From assembly GCA_903858085.1 (NCBI GenBank), contig CAIOHJ010000352.1, positions 1 through 30,532 on the forward strand: 30,532 nucleotides of DNA, given 5' to 3'. The stretch is from an uncultured Chloroflexota bacterium (GTDB taxonomy: Bacteria; Chloroflexota; Anaerolineae; Caldilineales; Caldilineaceae). The notes under the pieces are model-generated. The model was not told where the DNA came from, searched no databases, and saw only the letters and a program-made list of their open reading frames with translations. The translations under genes were made by a program, and so were the position numbers. Of this stretch, positions 16,571 through 23,855 are shown piece after piece. The first letter of the stretch is position 1, and every line of letters begins with the position of its first letter.

Positions 16571-16610
16571 TGGGCCATCCTCTGGATAGGCCCATGACTG
16601 TACTTTTTTT
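16571..16610 (+). terminator. Possible weak terminator after the GntR gene
   Basis: TGGGCC-ATCC (16571-16580) pairs with GGAT-a-GGCCCA (16584-16594) around a 3-nt loop with one bulged A. A run of seven T follows at 16604-16610, about 9 nt after the stem. The gap makes termination partial at best, which would lower read-through into the operon. Confidence 0.4.
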
Positions 16611-16615
16611 CTTCT

Positions 16616-16665
16616 GGGTGGGCCCCCATCAGCCGTCAAATCGCCGGCTGCCAGGGCACCCACCC
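16616..16665 (+). promoter_or_regulatory. Structured leader upstream of the first oxidoreductase gene
   Basis: GGGTGGGCCC (16616-16625) can pair with GGG-ca-CCCACCC (16654-16665), and AGCCG (16631-16635) with CGGCT (16645-16649), giving a two-part stem. The AAGGAG ribosome site of the following gene lies about 10 nt downstream. Its role is unknown; it may stabilise the 5' end of the processed message. Confidence 0.35.
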
Positions 16666-16685
16666 CCACCCAACAAGGAGCGTCT

Positions 16686-17792
16686 ATGTCCAACACTGTG
16701 CGGATCGGGGTCGTCGGGTGTGGCAGCGTGATGCAGCACGCCTACTCACGCCAGATCAATCTTCTCAAACAACGGGATCTGGTCGAAACTGTGGTGGCCT
16801 GCGACATCAAAGAAGAGCGCAAAGCGCTTGTCACCGGCCCGGAGTACGGCTACCAGCGCTTCACCACCGATTTCGAGGAGGTGGTGACCGCCGCAGATGT
16901 CGATCTGGTGCTGGTGACCACCTCGATGCGCGAACATGGCATGGTGGCACGCGCCGCACTCGAAGCCGGAAAACATGTGTTGGTCGAAAAACCCATGGCC
17001 TCCACGCTGGAAGAAGCCGCAGCCCTCGTCGAGCTGGCCCGCACCAGCAAAGGCTTCCTGATCCCCGCCCCCCATGTCCTGCTCAGCCCAACCTACCAAA
17101 AAATGTGGCGCCATCTCCACAACGGCGACATCGGCACCCCCTATCTGGCACGCGCATTCTATGGCTGGTCTGGCCCCAACTGGGGCAAGTGGTTCTACCA
17201 GCCCGGCGGCGGCTCGATGTTTGACCTCGGCGTCTACAACATTGTCAGCCTGACCGGCTTCCTCGGCCCAGCCCGACGGGTCTCCGGCTTGATCGGCACC
17301 GCTATCCAACAGCGCGTGGTCGAAGGCGAGCTGATGGAGGTGCAGACCGACGACAATGTCCACCTCTGTATCGAGTTCGCCCACAACTGCTACGCCGTCG
17401 TCACCACCGGCTTCACGATCCAACGCTACCGCACCCCTGCCATCGAAATTTACGGCAGCAAAGGCACCATCCAGATGCTGGGCGACGACTGGGACCCTGA
17501 CGGCTATGAGCTCTGGCAAAACGATGTGGGCGCCTGGAAGGTCTTCCCAGAAAGCGACCCCAACTGGCCGTGGACCGACGGCATCAACCACCTCGTCCAT
17601 TGCATCCGCAACGGCGTACGCCCGCTCCACGACCCCGCCCACGCCTACCACGTGATCGAAATTATCGAAAAGGCTCGCCTGGTCGGCAAAACCGGGATGG
17701 CCCAAACGATCGAGAGTTCGTTTTCCCCCCCCAATTTGAGCGGAGAAAAGACAGAAGACGCCGCCCATCTCCAACACGACCCCACCAACTGA
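16686..17792 (+). CDS. Gfo/Idh/MocA-family oxidoreductase (first of three)
   Basis: An NAD(P)-binding Rossmann start RIGVVGCGSV (residues 6-15) is followed by the family signature HVLVEKPMAST with EKP at 101-103. GGGSMFDLGVYNIV (173-186) carries the catalytic-region Asp and Tyr, and a GFO_IDH_MocA C-terminal alpha/beta domain follows. The length of 368 residues is typical. Such enzymes oxidise or epimerise sugars, inositols or sugar acids. ATG 16686 has AAGGAG 7 nt upstream. It heads the metabolic part of the operon and is a paralogue of the genes at 23856 and 25011. The substrate cannot be assigned. Confidence 0.92.
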   Translation: MSNTVRIGVVGCGSVMQHAYSRQINLLKQRDLVETVVACDIKEERKALVTGPEYGYQRFTTDFEEVVTAADVDLVLVTTSMREHGMVARAALEAGKHVLVEKPMASTLEEAAALVELARTSKGFLIPAPHVLLSPTYQKMWRHLHNGDIGTPYLARAFYGWSGPNWGKWFYQPGGGSMFDLGVYNIVSLTGFLGPARRVSGLIGTAIQQRVVEGELMEVQTDDNVHLCIEFAHNCYAVVTTGFTIQRYRTPAIEIYGSKGTIQMLGDDWDPDGYELWQNDVGAWKVFPESDPNWPWTDGINHLVHCIRNGVRPLHDPAHAYHVIEIIEKARLVGKTGMAQTIESSFSPPNLSGEKTEDAAHLQHDPTN

Positions 17793-17801
17793 CAGCCGAC
17801 T

Positions 17802-18650
17802 ATGACCCAATACAAACCTTCACCCCGCCCCAACTACCATGAGCCCACCCCGCTGCCCTATGCCGGCACCGCCCGCCACCTCTGGGGAGACGCCGAAGCC
17901 GGCCAGGTCGCCGACTGGATCTATGTGTCCAGCGCCCAGATCCACCAGATCGTCTGGGGGCTGGCTCCTGGCGGCTCCTTCCGCCACTCCGCCGAATTCC
18001 GTACGATCTTCGGCGCCGATCTGATCTATTATGTGCTCAGCGGAACCATGGTGATCGCCAACCCCGAATACGGCGAGGTGCAGCGGGTGCTGCCCGGCGA
18101 AGCTGCCTTTTTTCGCCGCGATACCTGGCACCATGCCTTCAATTATGGGACTGATCCGCTGCGGGTGTTGGAATTCTTTGCCCCCCCCCCTTCCCAGGGC
18201 ACCTCAGGAGTCTACGCCCGCACCAAACCCTTGCTCACCGACTCCTGCTACACCAACGACCAGGCCCTCGGACGCTGGCCGATGGAACGCGCCGCGATCG
18301 AACAGACCCAGACGATCACCGTCGTGCGCGACCAGGATCTGCTCTGGCGCTTCGAAGGCGGCCAGCTCCTCGTCGGCCTGCTCTGTTCGACCGAACACCT
18401 GACCGTCGGCAAGCTGCTCCTGCCCCCAGGACACCGCAGCGGCCGTCTCTGCCATCCCGGGGACAAAAGCCTCTACCTGACCCAGGGCACCCTCCACCTC
18501 TTCTGCCCCGACAAAGCCGATGGGCCCAACTGGTTCGAGCTGCACGAACACGACGGCTTCTTCCTGCCCGCCGGCTCCTGCCACGAGTTCCACAATCTCA
18601 CCGACCAGCCGGTCGAGTGTTTGTTCGGCGTCGCGCCGACCTACCGCTGA
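17802..18650 (+). CDS. Two-cupin protein of a sugar operon
   Basis: Two cupin barrels are visible in 282 residues. The first has GGSFRHSAEF (58-67, with His and Glu ligands), LIYYVLSGTM and PGEAAFFRRDTWHHAFN (98-114). The second has LPPGHRSGRLCHPGDKSLYL, TQGTLHLF and LHEHDGFFLPAGSCHEFHNL. These hold the usual metal-binding His and Glu positions. Bicupins in such operons act as sugar or sugar-acid isomerases, dioxygenases or binding proteins; which applies here is unknown. It starts 9 nt after the oxidoreductase stop. The gene contains a run of ten C at 18181-18190. Confidence 0.82.
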   Translation: MTQYKPSPRPNYHEPTPLPYAGTARHLWGDAEAGQVADWIYVSSAQIHQIVWGLAPGGSFRHSAEFRTIFGADLIYYVLSGTMVIANPEYGEVQRVLPGEAAFFRRDTWHHAFNYGTDPLRVLEFFAPPPSQGTSGVYARTKPLLTDSCYTNDQALGRWPMERAAIEQTQTITVVRDQDLLWRFEGGQLLVGLLCSTEHLTVGKLLLPPGHRSGRLCHPGDKSLYLTQGTLHLFCPDKADGPNWFELHEHDGFFLPAGSCHEFHNLTDQPVECLFGVAPTYR

Positions 18651-18662
18651 AAGGTGCACACG

Positions 18663-19631
18663 GTGTCTGCTGCTCCCTCTCCCCGGCGCTCCGGCGCTCC
18701 AGACGGGCCTGCTGGCCCAGAGCATTCTCACGTCGCCCTCGGCATCGATGTCGGCGGCACCAAGGTCGCCGCTGGCCTGGTCGACCCACAGGGCACGGTC
18801 CTGCTGCGCCGCAGTGCACCCACCGCGGCCGACAGCCTCGCCGTCCTCGACCTGGTGCTGACGCTCGCCGACAGCCTGCTCGACAGCGCCCGCTCGCTCC
18901 ACCGCCCTGTGGTCGGCACAGGGCTCAGCCTGTGCGAGCTCGTCACCCCAGACGGCCAGATCGCCAGCGACGACACGATCGCCTGGCGCGGCCTGCCCAT
19001 CCAGGCCCTTCTCGCCGAACGCACAGCCGACGCTGTCGTCGAAGCAGACATCCGAGCCCATGCCCTGGCCGAAGCCCGCTACGGCGCCGGCCGCGGCCTC
19101 GCCACCTTTTTGTATGTCAATGTCGGCACCGGCATCAGCAGCTGCCTGGTGCTCAACGGACAGCCTTACACCGGCGTGCACGGCAATGCGCTGGTGCTGG
19201 CCACGATGCCCGTCACGGTCTTCGACGAACAAGAACGCAAGGTCGAGTTCGCCCTCGAAGCCTTTGCTTCTGGAGCCGGCCTGACCCAGCGCTATCGCCG
19301 CCACCGGGCCGACACCCGCCGTGTCGAGGAGATCGTCGCCGACGCAGCCAAGGGCGACCCGCACGCCACCCAGATCCTGTGCAGCGGCGGCGAGGCACTC
19401 GGCAGCGCGCTGGCCTGGCTGGTGAATGTGCTCGACCCTGCCGCCGTGGTCGTCGGCGGCGGGGTCGGGCTGGCCGCAGGGCTGTACTGGGCGCAGGCAC
19501 TGGCCACCGCCCGCGCCCACATCTACGCCGACGCCAGCCGCCAGGTGCCGATCGTGCCCGCAGTGACCGGCTGCGACGCCGGCATCATCGGCGCCGCAGC
19601 CCGCATCTTTCAGAAGAGCCAGCACGGCTGA
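18663..19631 (+). CDS. ROK-family protein, divergent sugar-kinase-like
   Basis: The phosphate-binding motif ALGIDVGGTKVAAGLVD (DVGGTK near residues 29-34) and YVNVGTGISSCLVLNGQ identify the ROK/ASKHA fold, and VVVGGGVGLA near residue 265 is the third conserved segment. The usual ROK zinc site (a GH motif and CxCGxxGCxE) is absent; after NGQPYTGVHGN there is ALVLATMPV instead. EADIRAHALAE keeps an Asp at the catalytic-base position. It could still be a kinase for a sugar taken up by the adjacent ABC system, or a sensor. GTG 18663 is preferred because GAAAGG lies 8 nt upstream; GTG 18654 is an alternative. Confidence 0.8.
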   Translation: MSAAPSPRRSGAPDGPAGPEHSHVALGIDVGGTKVAAGLVDPQGTVLLRRSAPTAADSLAVLDLVLTLADSLLDSARSLHRPVVGTGLSLCELVTPDGQIASDDTIAWRGLPIQALLAERTADAVVEADIRAHALAEARYGAGRGLATFLYVNVGTGISSCLVLNGQPYTGVHGNALVLATMPVTVFDEQERKVEFALEAFASGAGLTQRYRRHRADTRRVEEIVADAAKGDPHATQILCSGGEALGSALAWLVNVLDPAAVVVGGGVGLAAGLYWAQALATARAHIYADASRQVPIVPAVTGCDAGIIGAAARIFQKSQHG

Positions 19632-19674
19632 CGTGCCAGTTCGAGCGTTGCTCTGTCAACCAGGGGAGTCGCTG

Positions 19675-20523
19675 ATGTCCCAGACACCACCGTGGTACCT
19701 GCAATACCCTGAAGTCAAACACCGCCGCAACTGGCGCAGCTGGCCGCTGATCCGCCAGCTGCGCAGCTTGCAGTGGCGCCGACTGCGCCCGCTGGCCGCA
19801 GGTCGCCAGGAAGAGCTCTCGGTGATCCGCTACTACTGGGCAGATTTTCTGGAGCGCCAACGCCCCGATCTGCGCGGTCGCGGCCTCGAAATCGGCGAAA
19901 CAGCGACCCTCCGCCACTACGGCGGCACCGCACTCACCCAGGCCGACGCCATCGACCTCACCCCCCACAGCCCTGCGGTCCGCATCGTCGCCGACCTGGC
20001 ACGCGCCGATGGGGTGCCCGGCGAACAGTACGACTGCTTCCTGATGCAGTTCACCACCAATGTGATCTTCGACATCCGCTCCGCACTCTACCACGCACTC
20101 CGCCTGCTCGTCCCTGGTGGAGTGCTCCTCACCAATTTCTGGTGCACCGATTTCTATTTTGCAGATGGGCTGGATATGGGCACCGGCGCCCCCCTCTACA
20201 TGCACTGGTTTTTTACCCCGGTCCAGGTCGAAAATCTTCTGCACGAAGTCGGGCTGACCCCCGCCGACTACCAGCTCACCCTTTACGGCAACCTGCTGGC
20301 CAAAAATGCATTCCTGCTCAACCTGCCAGCCCGCGAGCTGACCCCCTCCGAACGCGATTTCCAAGACCCAGGCCAGCCGCTGCTGATCTGTGCGCGGCTG
20401 GTTCGCCCGGCCCACTGGCAGATGCCCCCCCCCACAGCACGCCAGCCAAGCTGGCTGCCCCCCGGCCCCCCGCTGCGCCTGGCAGCCGAAACAGGCCATT
20501 TCGGAGACGCTTATCTGCGCTGA
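19675..20523 (+). CDS. SAM-dependent methyltransferase-like protein
   Basis: A class I methyltransferase core is indicated by YYWADFLERQRPDLRGRGLE then LEIGETATLRHYGG (motif I region, residues 71-84), VRIVADLARADG and YDCFLMQFTTNVIFDIRSAL with LRLLVPGGVLLTNFW. The later segment YGNLLAKNAFLLNLPARELT fits a subfamily often encoded with glycosyltransferases. The start at ATG 19675 has GGGGAG 8 nt upstream. It sits between the ROK-like gene and the binding-protein gene, an unusual place for a methyltransferase. It may methylate a sugar or a surface glycan. The acceptor is unknown. Confidence 0.75.
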   Translation: MSQTPPWYLQYPEVKHRRNWRSWPLIRQLRSLQWRRLRPLAAGRQEELSVIRYYWADFLERQRPDLRGRGLEIGETATLRHYGGTALTQADAIDLTPHSPAVRIVADLARADGVPGEQYDCFLMQFTTNVIFDIRSALYHALRLLVPGGVLLTNFWCTDFYFADGLDMGTGAPLYMHWFFTPVQVENLLHEVGLTPADYQLTLYGNLLAKNAFLLNLPARELTPSERDFQDPGQPLLICARLVRPAHWQMPPPTARQPSWLPPGPPLRLAAETGHFGDAYLR

Positions 20524-20581
20524 CGACGCTCTGCGTCCGTCCTGTTCATCGTGATACCGATTCTTGCTCAGGAGGAACCCT

Positions 20582-21973
20582 ATGAAAGACCGTCTTGTCC
20601 ACAATTCGATCAGCCGACGCCACTTCCTGCAGATCGCAGGGCTGGCACTCGGCACTGCGACGCTGGCAGCCTGTGCCCCCGCCGCAGCCCCCGCCGCAGC
20701 CCCCGCTGCAGCAGGGGAACAGACCACCCTCTCTTGGTGGAACGGCTTCAGCACCCCCACCGTTCAGGAGATCGTCCCCCAGATTATCGGAGATTTCGAG
20801 GCCAGACACCCCAACATCCGAATCGAGTACGAACTCAGCGGCGGCCCTCCCGGCGGCGGCGACCTGGTCGAGATCATGCTCTCCCGCATCGCTGCCGGCA
20901 ACCCGCCCGACACCATCACCCTCTGGGACGCCCCCTCCCAATACGGCGCGTTGGGCGCACTCACCCCGATCGACGAGCTCATGGGCCAGGCTGAATTGGC
21001 AACCCCAGACTCTTTTTACGAAAATGTGCTCAATACCTGCAAATGGCAGGGACAGACCTATGGCCTGCCCGCCTCCGCCGCAGGGGCCGCCATGTTCTTC
21101 AACACCGACCGCTTCACCGAACGCGGCATCCCAATGACACGCGCCGATTTCCCCACCACCTGGGCAGATCTGCGCGCCCTCTCCGATGAGCTGACAACCC
21201 GCGAAAACGGCGAACTCACAGAGATCGGCTTCATGCCCCCCTGGGACGCTACCTGGCTCTACCCGGTCTGGAGCAAACTCAACGGCGGCCAGATCTTCGA
21301 CGCCGCCAACAGCGTCTACACCGTCAACAGCCCGGAAAACCTCGGCTGGGTCGAAAGCTGGGCCTCCTGGATCGACCAGGCCTACGGCGGAGACTTCGAA
21401 AAGCTCAACATTCTCGGCAACTGGGGCAGCTCCTACCCGCACGACAACTCGGCCTACTACAACGGCCTCTCTTCGATCAAAGCCGACGGCAGCTGGATTA
21501 TGACCGACGTCGACTTCCCCTTCCAGTGGGAGGTCGCCCCCCTGCCCTACGGGCCCAGCGGCACCGGCACAGCCTCCGGCTTCTGGCCCAACTGGTTCGC
21601 CCAACCCAAAGGCGGCACCCACCCCAACGAAGCCTTCCTCTTCATCGAACACTTCTGCACCAAAGGCTGGGAAATCTGGTACCGCGCCATCCCAGATACC
21701 CCAGCCTGGCGCGGGGCCTCGCGCGACGTCGTCACCCAGGCGCTGATCGACAAGGTCGGCGAAGAACGGGCCCTGGAGCTCCACCGCTTCTTCCTCGACG
21801 CGCTGGAATATGCCGCCCCCATGTGGGATTCGCCCATCAACAACTTTGCCTCCGACACGCTGCAGAGCGCTGTCACCGCCGTTCTGGGCAAAGCCAAGAC
21901 GGTGCAAGAAGCCCTGGACGAGGCCCAGGCGCTGATCCAGGCCAAACTGGAGGAAACCCTCCAGTCCGCATAG
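20582..21973 (+). CDS. ABC transporter sugar-binding lipoprotein (family 1)
   Basis: The N-terminus has a twin-arginine-like signal, SRRHFLQIAG (residues 11-20), and a lipobox LAAC with Cys at 31, followed by an Ala/Pro spacer, so it should be an exported, lipid-anchored receptor. The mature part starts TTLSWWNGFSTPTVQEIVPQ and has YGLPASAAGAAMFFNTDRF and WADLRALSDEL, typical of extracellular solute-binding family 1 for sugars. The length of 463 residues is normal. ATG 20582 has AGGAGG 7 nt upstream. It is followed by a 40-nt palindrome and then by the two permease genes. The sugar cannot be read from the sequence. Confidence 0.93.
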   Translation: MKDRLVHNSISRRHFLQIAGLALGTATLAACAPAAAPAAAPAAAGEQTTLSWWNGFSTPTVQEIVPQIIGDFEARHPNIRIEYELSGGPPGGGDLVEIMLSRIAAGNPPDTITLWDAPSQYGALGALTPIDELMGQAELATPDSFYENVLNTCKWQGQTYGLPASAAGAAMFFNTDRFTERGIPMTRADFPTTWADLRALSDELTTRENGELTEIGFMPPWDATWLYPVWSKLNGGQIFDAANSVYTVNSPENLGWVESWASWIDQAYGGDFEKLNILGNWGSSYPHDNSAYYNGLSSIKADGSWIMTDVDFPFQWEVAPLPYGPSGTGTASGFWPNWFAQPKGGTHPNEAFLFIEHFCTKGWEIWYRAIPDTPAWRGASRDVVTQALIDKVGEERALELHRFFLDALEYAAPMWDSPINNFASDTLQSAVTAVLGKAKTVQEALDEAQALIQAKLEETLQSA

Positions 21974-21983
21974 TCTGCACTGC

Positions 21984-22023
21984 GTCTGCATCCGCCTGGG
22001 GCATGCCCCAGGCGGATGCAGAC
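21984..22023 (+). repeat. 40-nt perfect palindrome between binding-protein and permease genes
   Basis: The left arm GTCTGCATCCGCCTGGGGCA (21984-22003) is followed at once by its exact reverse complement (22004-22023). The RNA would form a very stable hairpin 11 nt after the binding-protein stop and just before the ribosome site of the permease gene. No T-run follows. By analogy with REP elements after malE-type genes, it may protect the upstream message and raise binding protein over permease levels (inference). Confidence 0.85.
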
Positions 22024-22039
22024 AAGAGAGGAGATGCCC

Positions 22040-22954
22040 ATGTCCCGCCGTCTGCGCGATACAGCGCGCGCCTATCTGTTCGTCTCTCCCTGGCTGATCT
22101 CGCTGGCAGTCTTTACCGCCTACCCCATGCTGGCTTCGTTTTATTTTTCGTTGACCCGCTACACCGTGATCCAGCCACCCGCCTGGATCGGCCTGGAAAA
22201 TTTCCAGGTCATGTTCGCCAAAGATGAACTCTTCTGGCTGGCAGTCTGGAACACCCTCTACTACACGGTCGTTTCCGTGCCGCTGCAGATGCTGGTGGCG
22301 CTGCTGCTGGCCACCCTGCTCAACCACAGCACACGGGGCATCGGCTTCTACCGCACAGCCTTCTACCTGCCCAGCCTGGTGCCAGCCGTGGTCACCACCC
22401 TGCTCTGGATGTTGATCCTGGACCCGCGCGCCGGGCTGGCCAACGCCGCACTGGAAACACTCGGCCTGCCCAAGCTGGGCTGGATGCACAGCGCCACCTG
22501 GTCCAAACCGTCGCTGATCCTCATCTCGCTCTGGGTCGGGGTCGGCCAGCCAATGCTGATCTTTCTGGCCGGGCTCAAAGATACCCCCCAGTCCCTGCTC
22601 GAAGCCGCCACCATCGACGGCGCCAACCGCTGGCAGCGCTACTGGCGTGTGGTGATCCCGCTGCTCACCCCAACCATTTTCTTCAACCTGTTGATCACGC
22701 TGATCGCCTCGTTTCAAGTTTTTACCACAGCTTTCATCGCCACCGCCACCGCCACCGGCGCCACCGCTGCAGGACCGCTCAATTCTATGCTGGTCTACAT
22801 GGTACACCTCTACCGGCAAGGCTTCCGCTACGCTTCGATGGGCTACGCCTCCGCGATGGCCGTCGTCCTCTTCCTGGCCCTGGTCCTGCTGACCCTGCTC
22901 GTCGTACGCTCTTCGCGCAGCTGGGTACATTACGAAGGAGCCCCCCCCCGATGA
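22040..22954 (+). CDS. ABC sugar transporter permease (MalF/UgpA-like)
   Basis: The 304-residue membrane protein has six predicted helices, beginning YLFVSPWLISLAVFTAYPML. The EAA loop, EAATIDGANRWQRYWRVVIP, near residues 193-212 contacts the ATPase. ATG 22040 is favoured by AGAGGAG 6 nt upstream; an in-frame ATG at 22034 sits too close to it. The C-terminus WVHYEGAPPR is typical, and a run of nine C lies just before the stop. It should pair with the permease at 23013 to form the channel. No ATPase gene is in the window. Confidence 0.93.
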   Translation: MSRRLRDTARAYLFVSPWLISLAVFTAYPMLASFYFSLTRYTVIQPPAWIGLENFQVMFAKDELFWLAVWNTLYYTVVSVPLQMLVALLLATLLNHSTRGIGFYRTAFYLPSLVPAVVTTLLWMLILDPRAGLANAALETLGLPKLGWMHSATWSKPSLILISLWVGVGQPMLIFLAGLKDTPQSLLEAATIDGANRWQRYWRVVIPLLTPTIFFNLLITLIASFQVFTTAFIATATATGATAAGPLNSMLVYMVHLYRQGFRYASMGYASAMAVVLFLALVLLTLLVVRSSRSWVHYEGAPPR

Positions 22955-23016
22955 CACCCGCCAGCCAGCACCATCCCCCATTTCTGCCTTTTTTGACCAG
23001 GAGGCACCCCAGATGA
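22951..23016 (+). CDS. Possible 21-codon ORF bridging the two permease genes
   Basis: ATG 22951 overlaps the stop of the first permease (ATGA). The ORF runs 21 codons and its TGA (23014-23016) overlaps the ATG of the second permease (23013), again as ATGA. GAAGGAG lies 10 nt upstream. The peptide is Pro/His/Arg-rich (MTPASQHHPPFLPFLTRR) with no recognisable domain. It could be a coupling minigene or chance. It is also the exact extension that a one-base gain in the C9 tract would add to the first permease. Confidence 0.3.
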   Translation: MTPASQHHPPFLPFLTRRHPR

Positions 23017-23849
23017 ACCTTCGCCGCTGGACAGAGCCTGTGCTGAGCCATCTGCTGCTGATCGCAGTGGCACTGCTCTTTTTGATCCCCCTCTGGTGGC
23101 TGCTCATCACCTCGATCAAACCGCTCGACCAGATCTTGACAATCCCACCGATCTGGTGGCCCCACTCCCCCCAGTGGCAAAATTACCTGGACACGCTGAC
23201 CGCACCCGCCTTCCCCTTCTGGCAGCTGATGGGCAACACACTCTTTTATTGCGTCGTCTCCACAATCGGCACAGTGGTTTCCTCCGCCGTCGTCGCTTAT
23301 GCCTTCGCCCGCATGCGCTTTGTCGGCCGCGACCTGCTTTTTGCCATCACACTCGCCACCCTGCTGCTGCCCGGCGTCGTTACACTGATCCCCACCTACG
23401 TGCTTTTTCAACGCATGGGGCTGGTAGGCACCTACGCCCCGCTGATCGTCCCCTACTTTTTTGCCAGCGCTTTCAATATCTTTCTGCTCCGCCAGTTCAT
23501 GCTCACCATCCCGGTCGAGCTGAGCGACGCCGCCCATGTCGACGGAGCCAGCGATTTCCGGGTGCTCTGGCAGATCATCCTGCCGCTGGTCAAACCAGCC
23601 CTGATCGTGGTCGCAATTTTCAATTTTATCTACGCCTGGAACGATTTTTTGGGGCCACTGCTCTACCTGGACGACTCCAGCCGCTATCCCTTTTCGATCG
23701 GGCTTTATGCCTTCCGAAGCCGCTTCGCCCTGCAGTGGAATTTGATCACCGCTGCAGCCCTCACCATCACCGCCCCCCTGATCGCTGCTTTCTTCGCCCT
23801 GCAGCGCTATTTTATCGAAGGCGTCACCCTCACCGGTGTGAAAGGCTGA
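23013..23849 (+). CDS. ABC sugar transporter permease (MalG/UgpE-like)
   Basis: The 278-residue protein has six helices. It opens HLLLIAVALLFLIPLWWLL and continues with TSIKPLDQILTIPPIWWP, the typical second-permease N-terminus. The EAA loop, ELSDAAHVDGASDFRVLWQI, near residues 170-189 is followed by ILPLVKPALIVVAIF, and the protein ends LTGVKG, as is common in this family. ATG 23013 has AGGAGG 8-10 nt upstream. It follows the MalF-like permease gene after a 58-nt gap that holds only the 21-codon ORF. Confidence 0.93.
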   Translation: MNLRRWTEPVLSHLLLIAVALLFLIPLWWLLITSIKPLDQILTIPPIWWPHSPQWQNYLDTLTAPAFPFWQLMGNTLFYCVVSTIGTVVSSAVVAYAFARMRFVGRDLLFAITLATLLLPGVVTLIPTYVLFQRMGLVGTYAPLIVPYFFASAFNIFLLRQFMLTIPVELSDAAHVDGASDFRVLWQIILPLVKPALIVVAIFNFIYAWNDFLGPLLYLDDSSRYPFSIGLYAFRSRFALQWNLITAAALTITAPLIAAFFALQRYFIEGVTLTGVKG

Positions 23850-23855
23850 ACCAGA

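Noticed and set aside
18204..19625. Minus-strand frame of 473 codons
   Set aside because: It is antisense to the bicupin and ROK-like genes; the composition is that of a codon-bias shadow.
20546..23119. Long open frame on the minus strand (857 codons)
   Set aside because: It lies opposite the binding protein and permease, whose family motifs and ribosome sites are clear. The translation is Gly/Gln/Glu-rich low-complexity with no family pattern, as expected opposite GC-rich genes.
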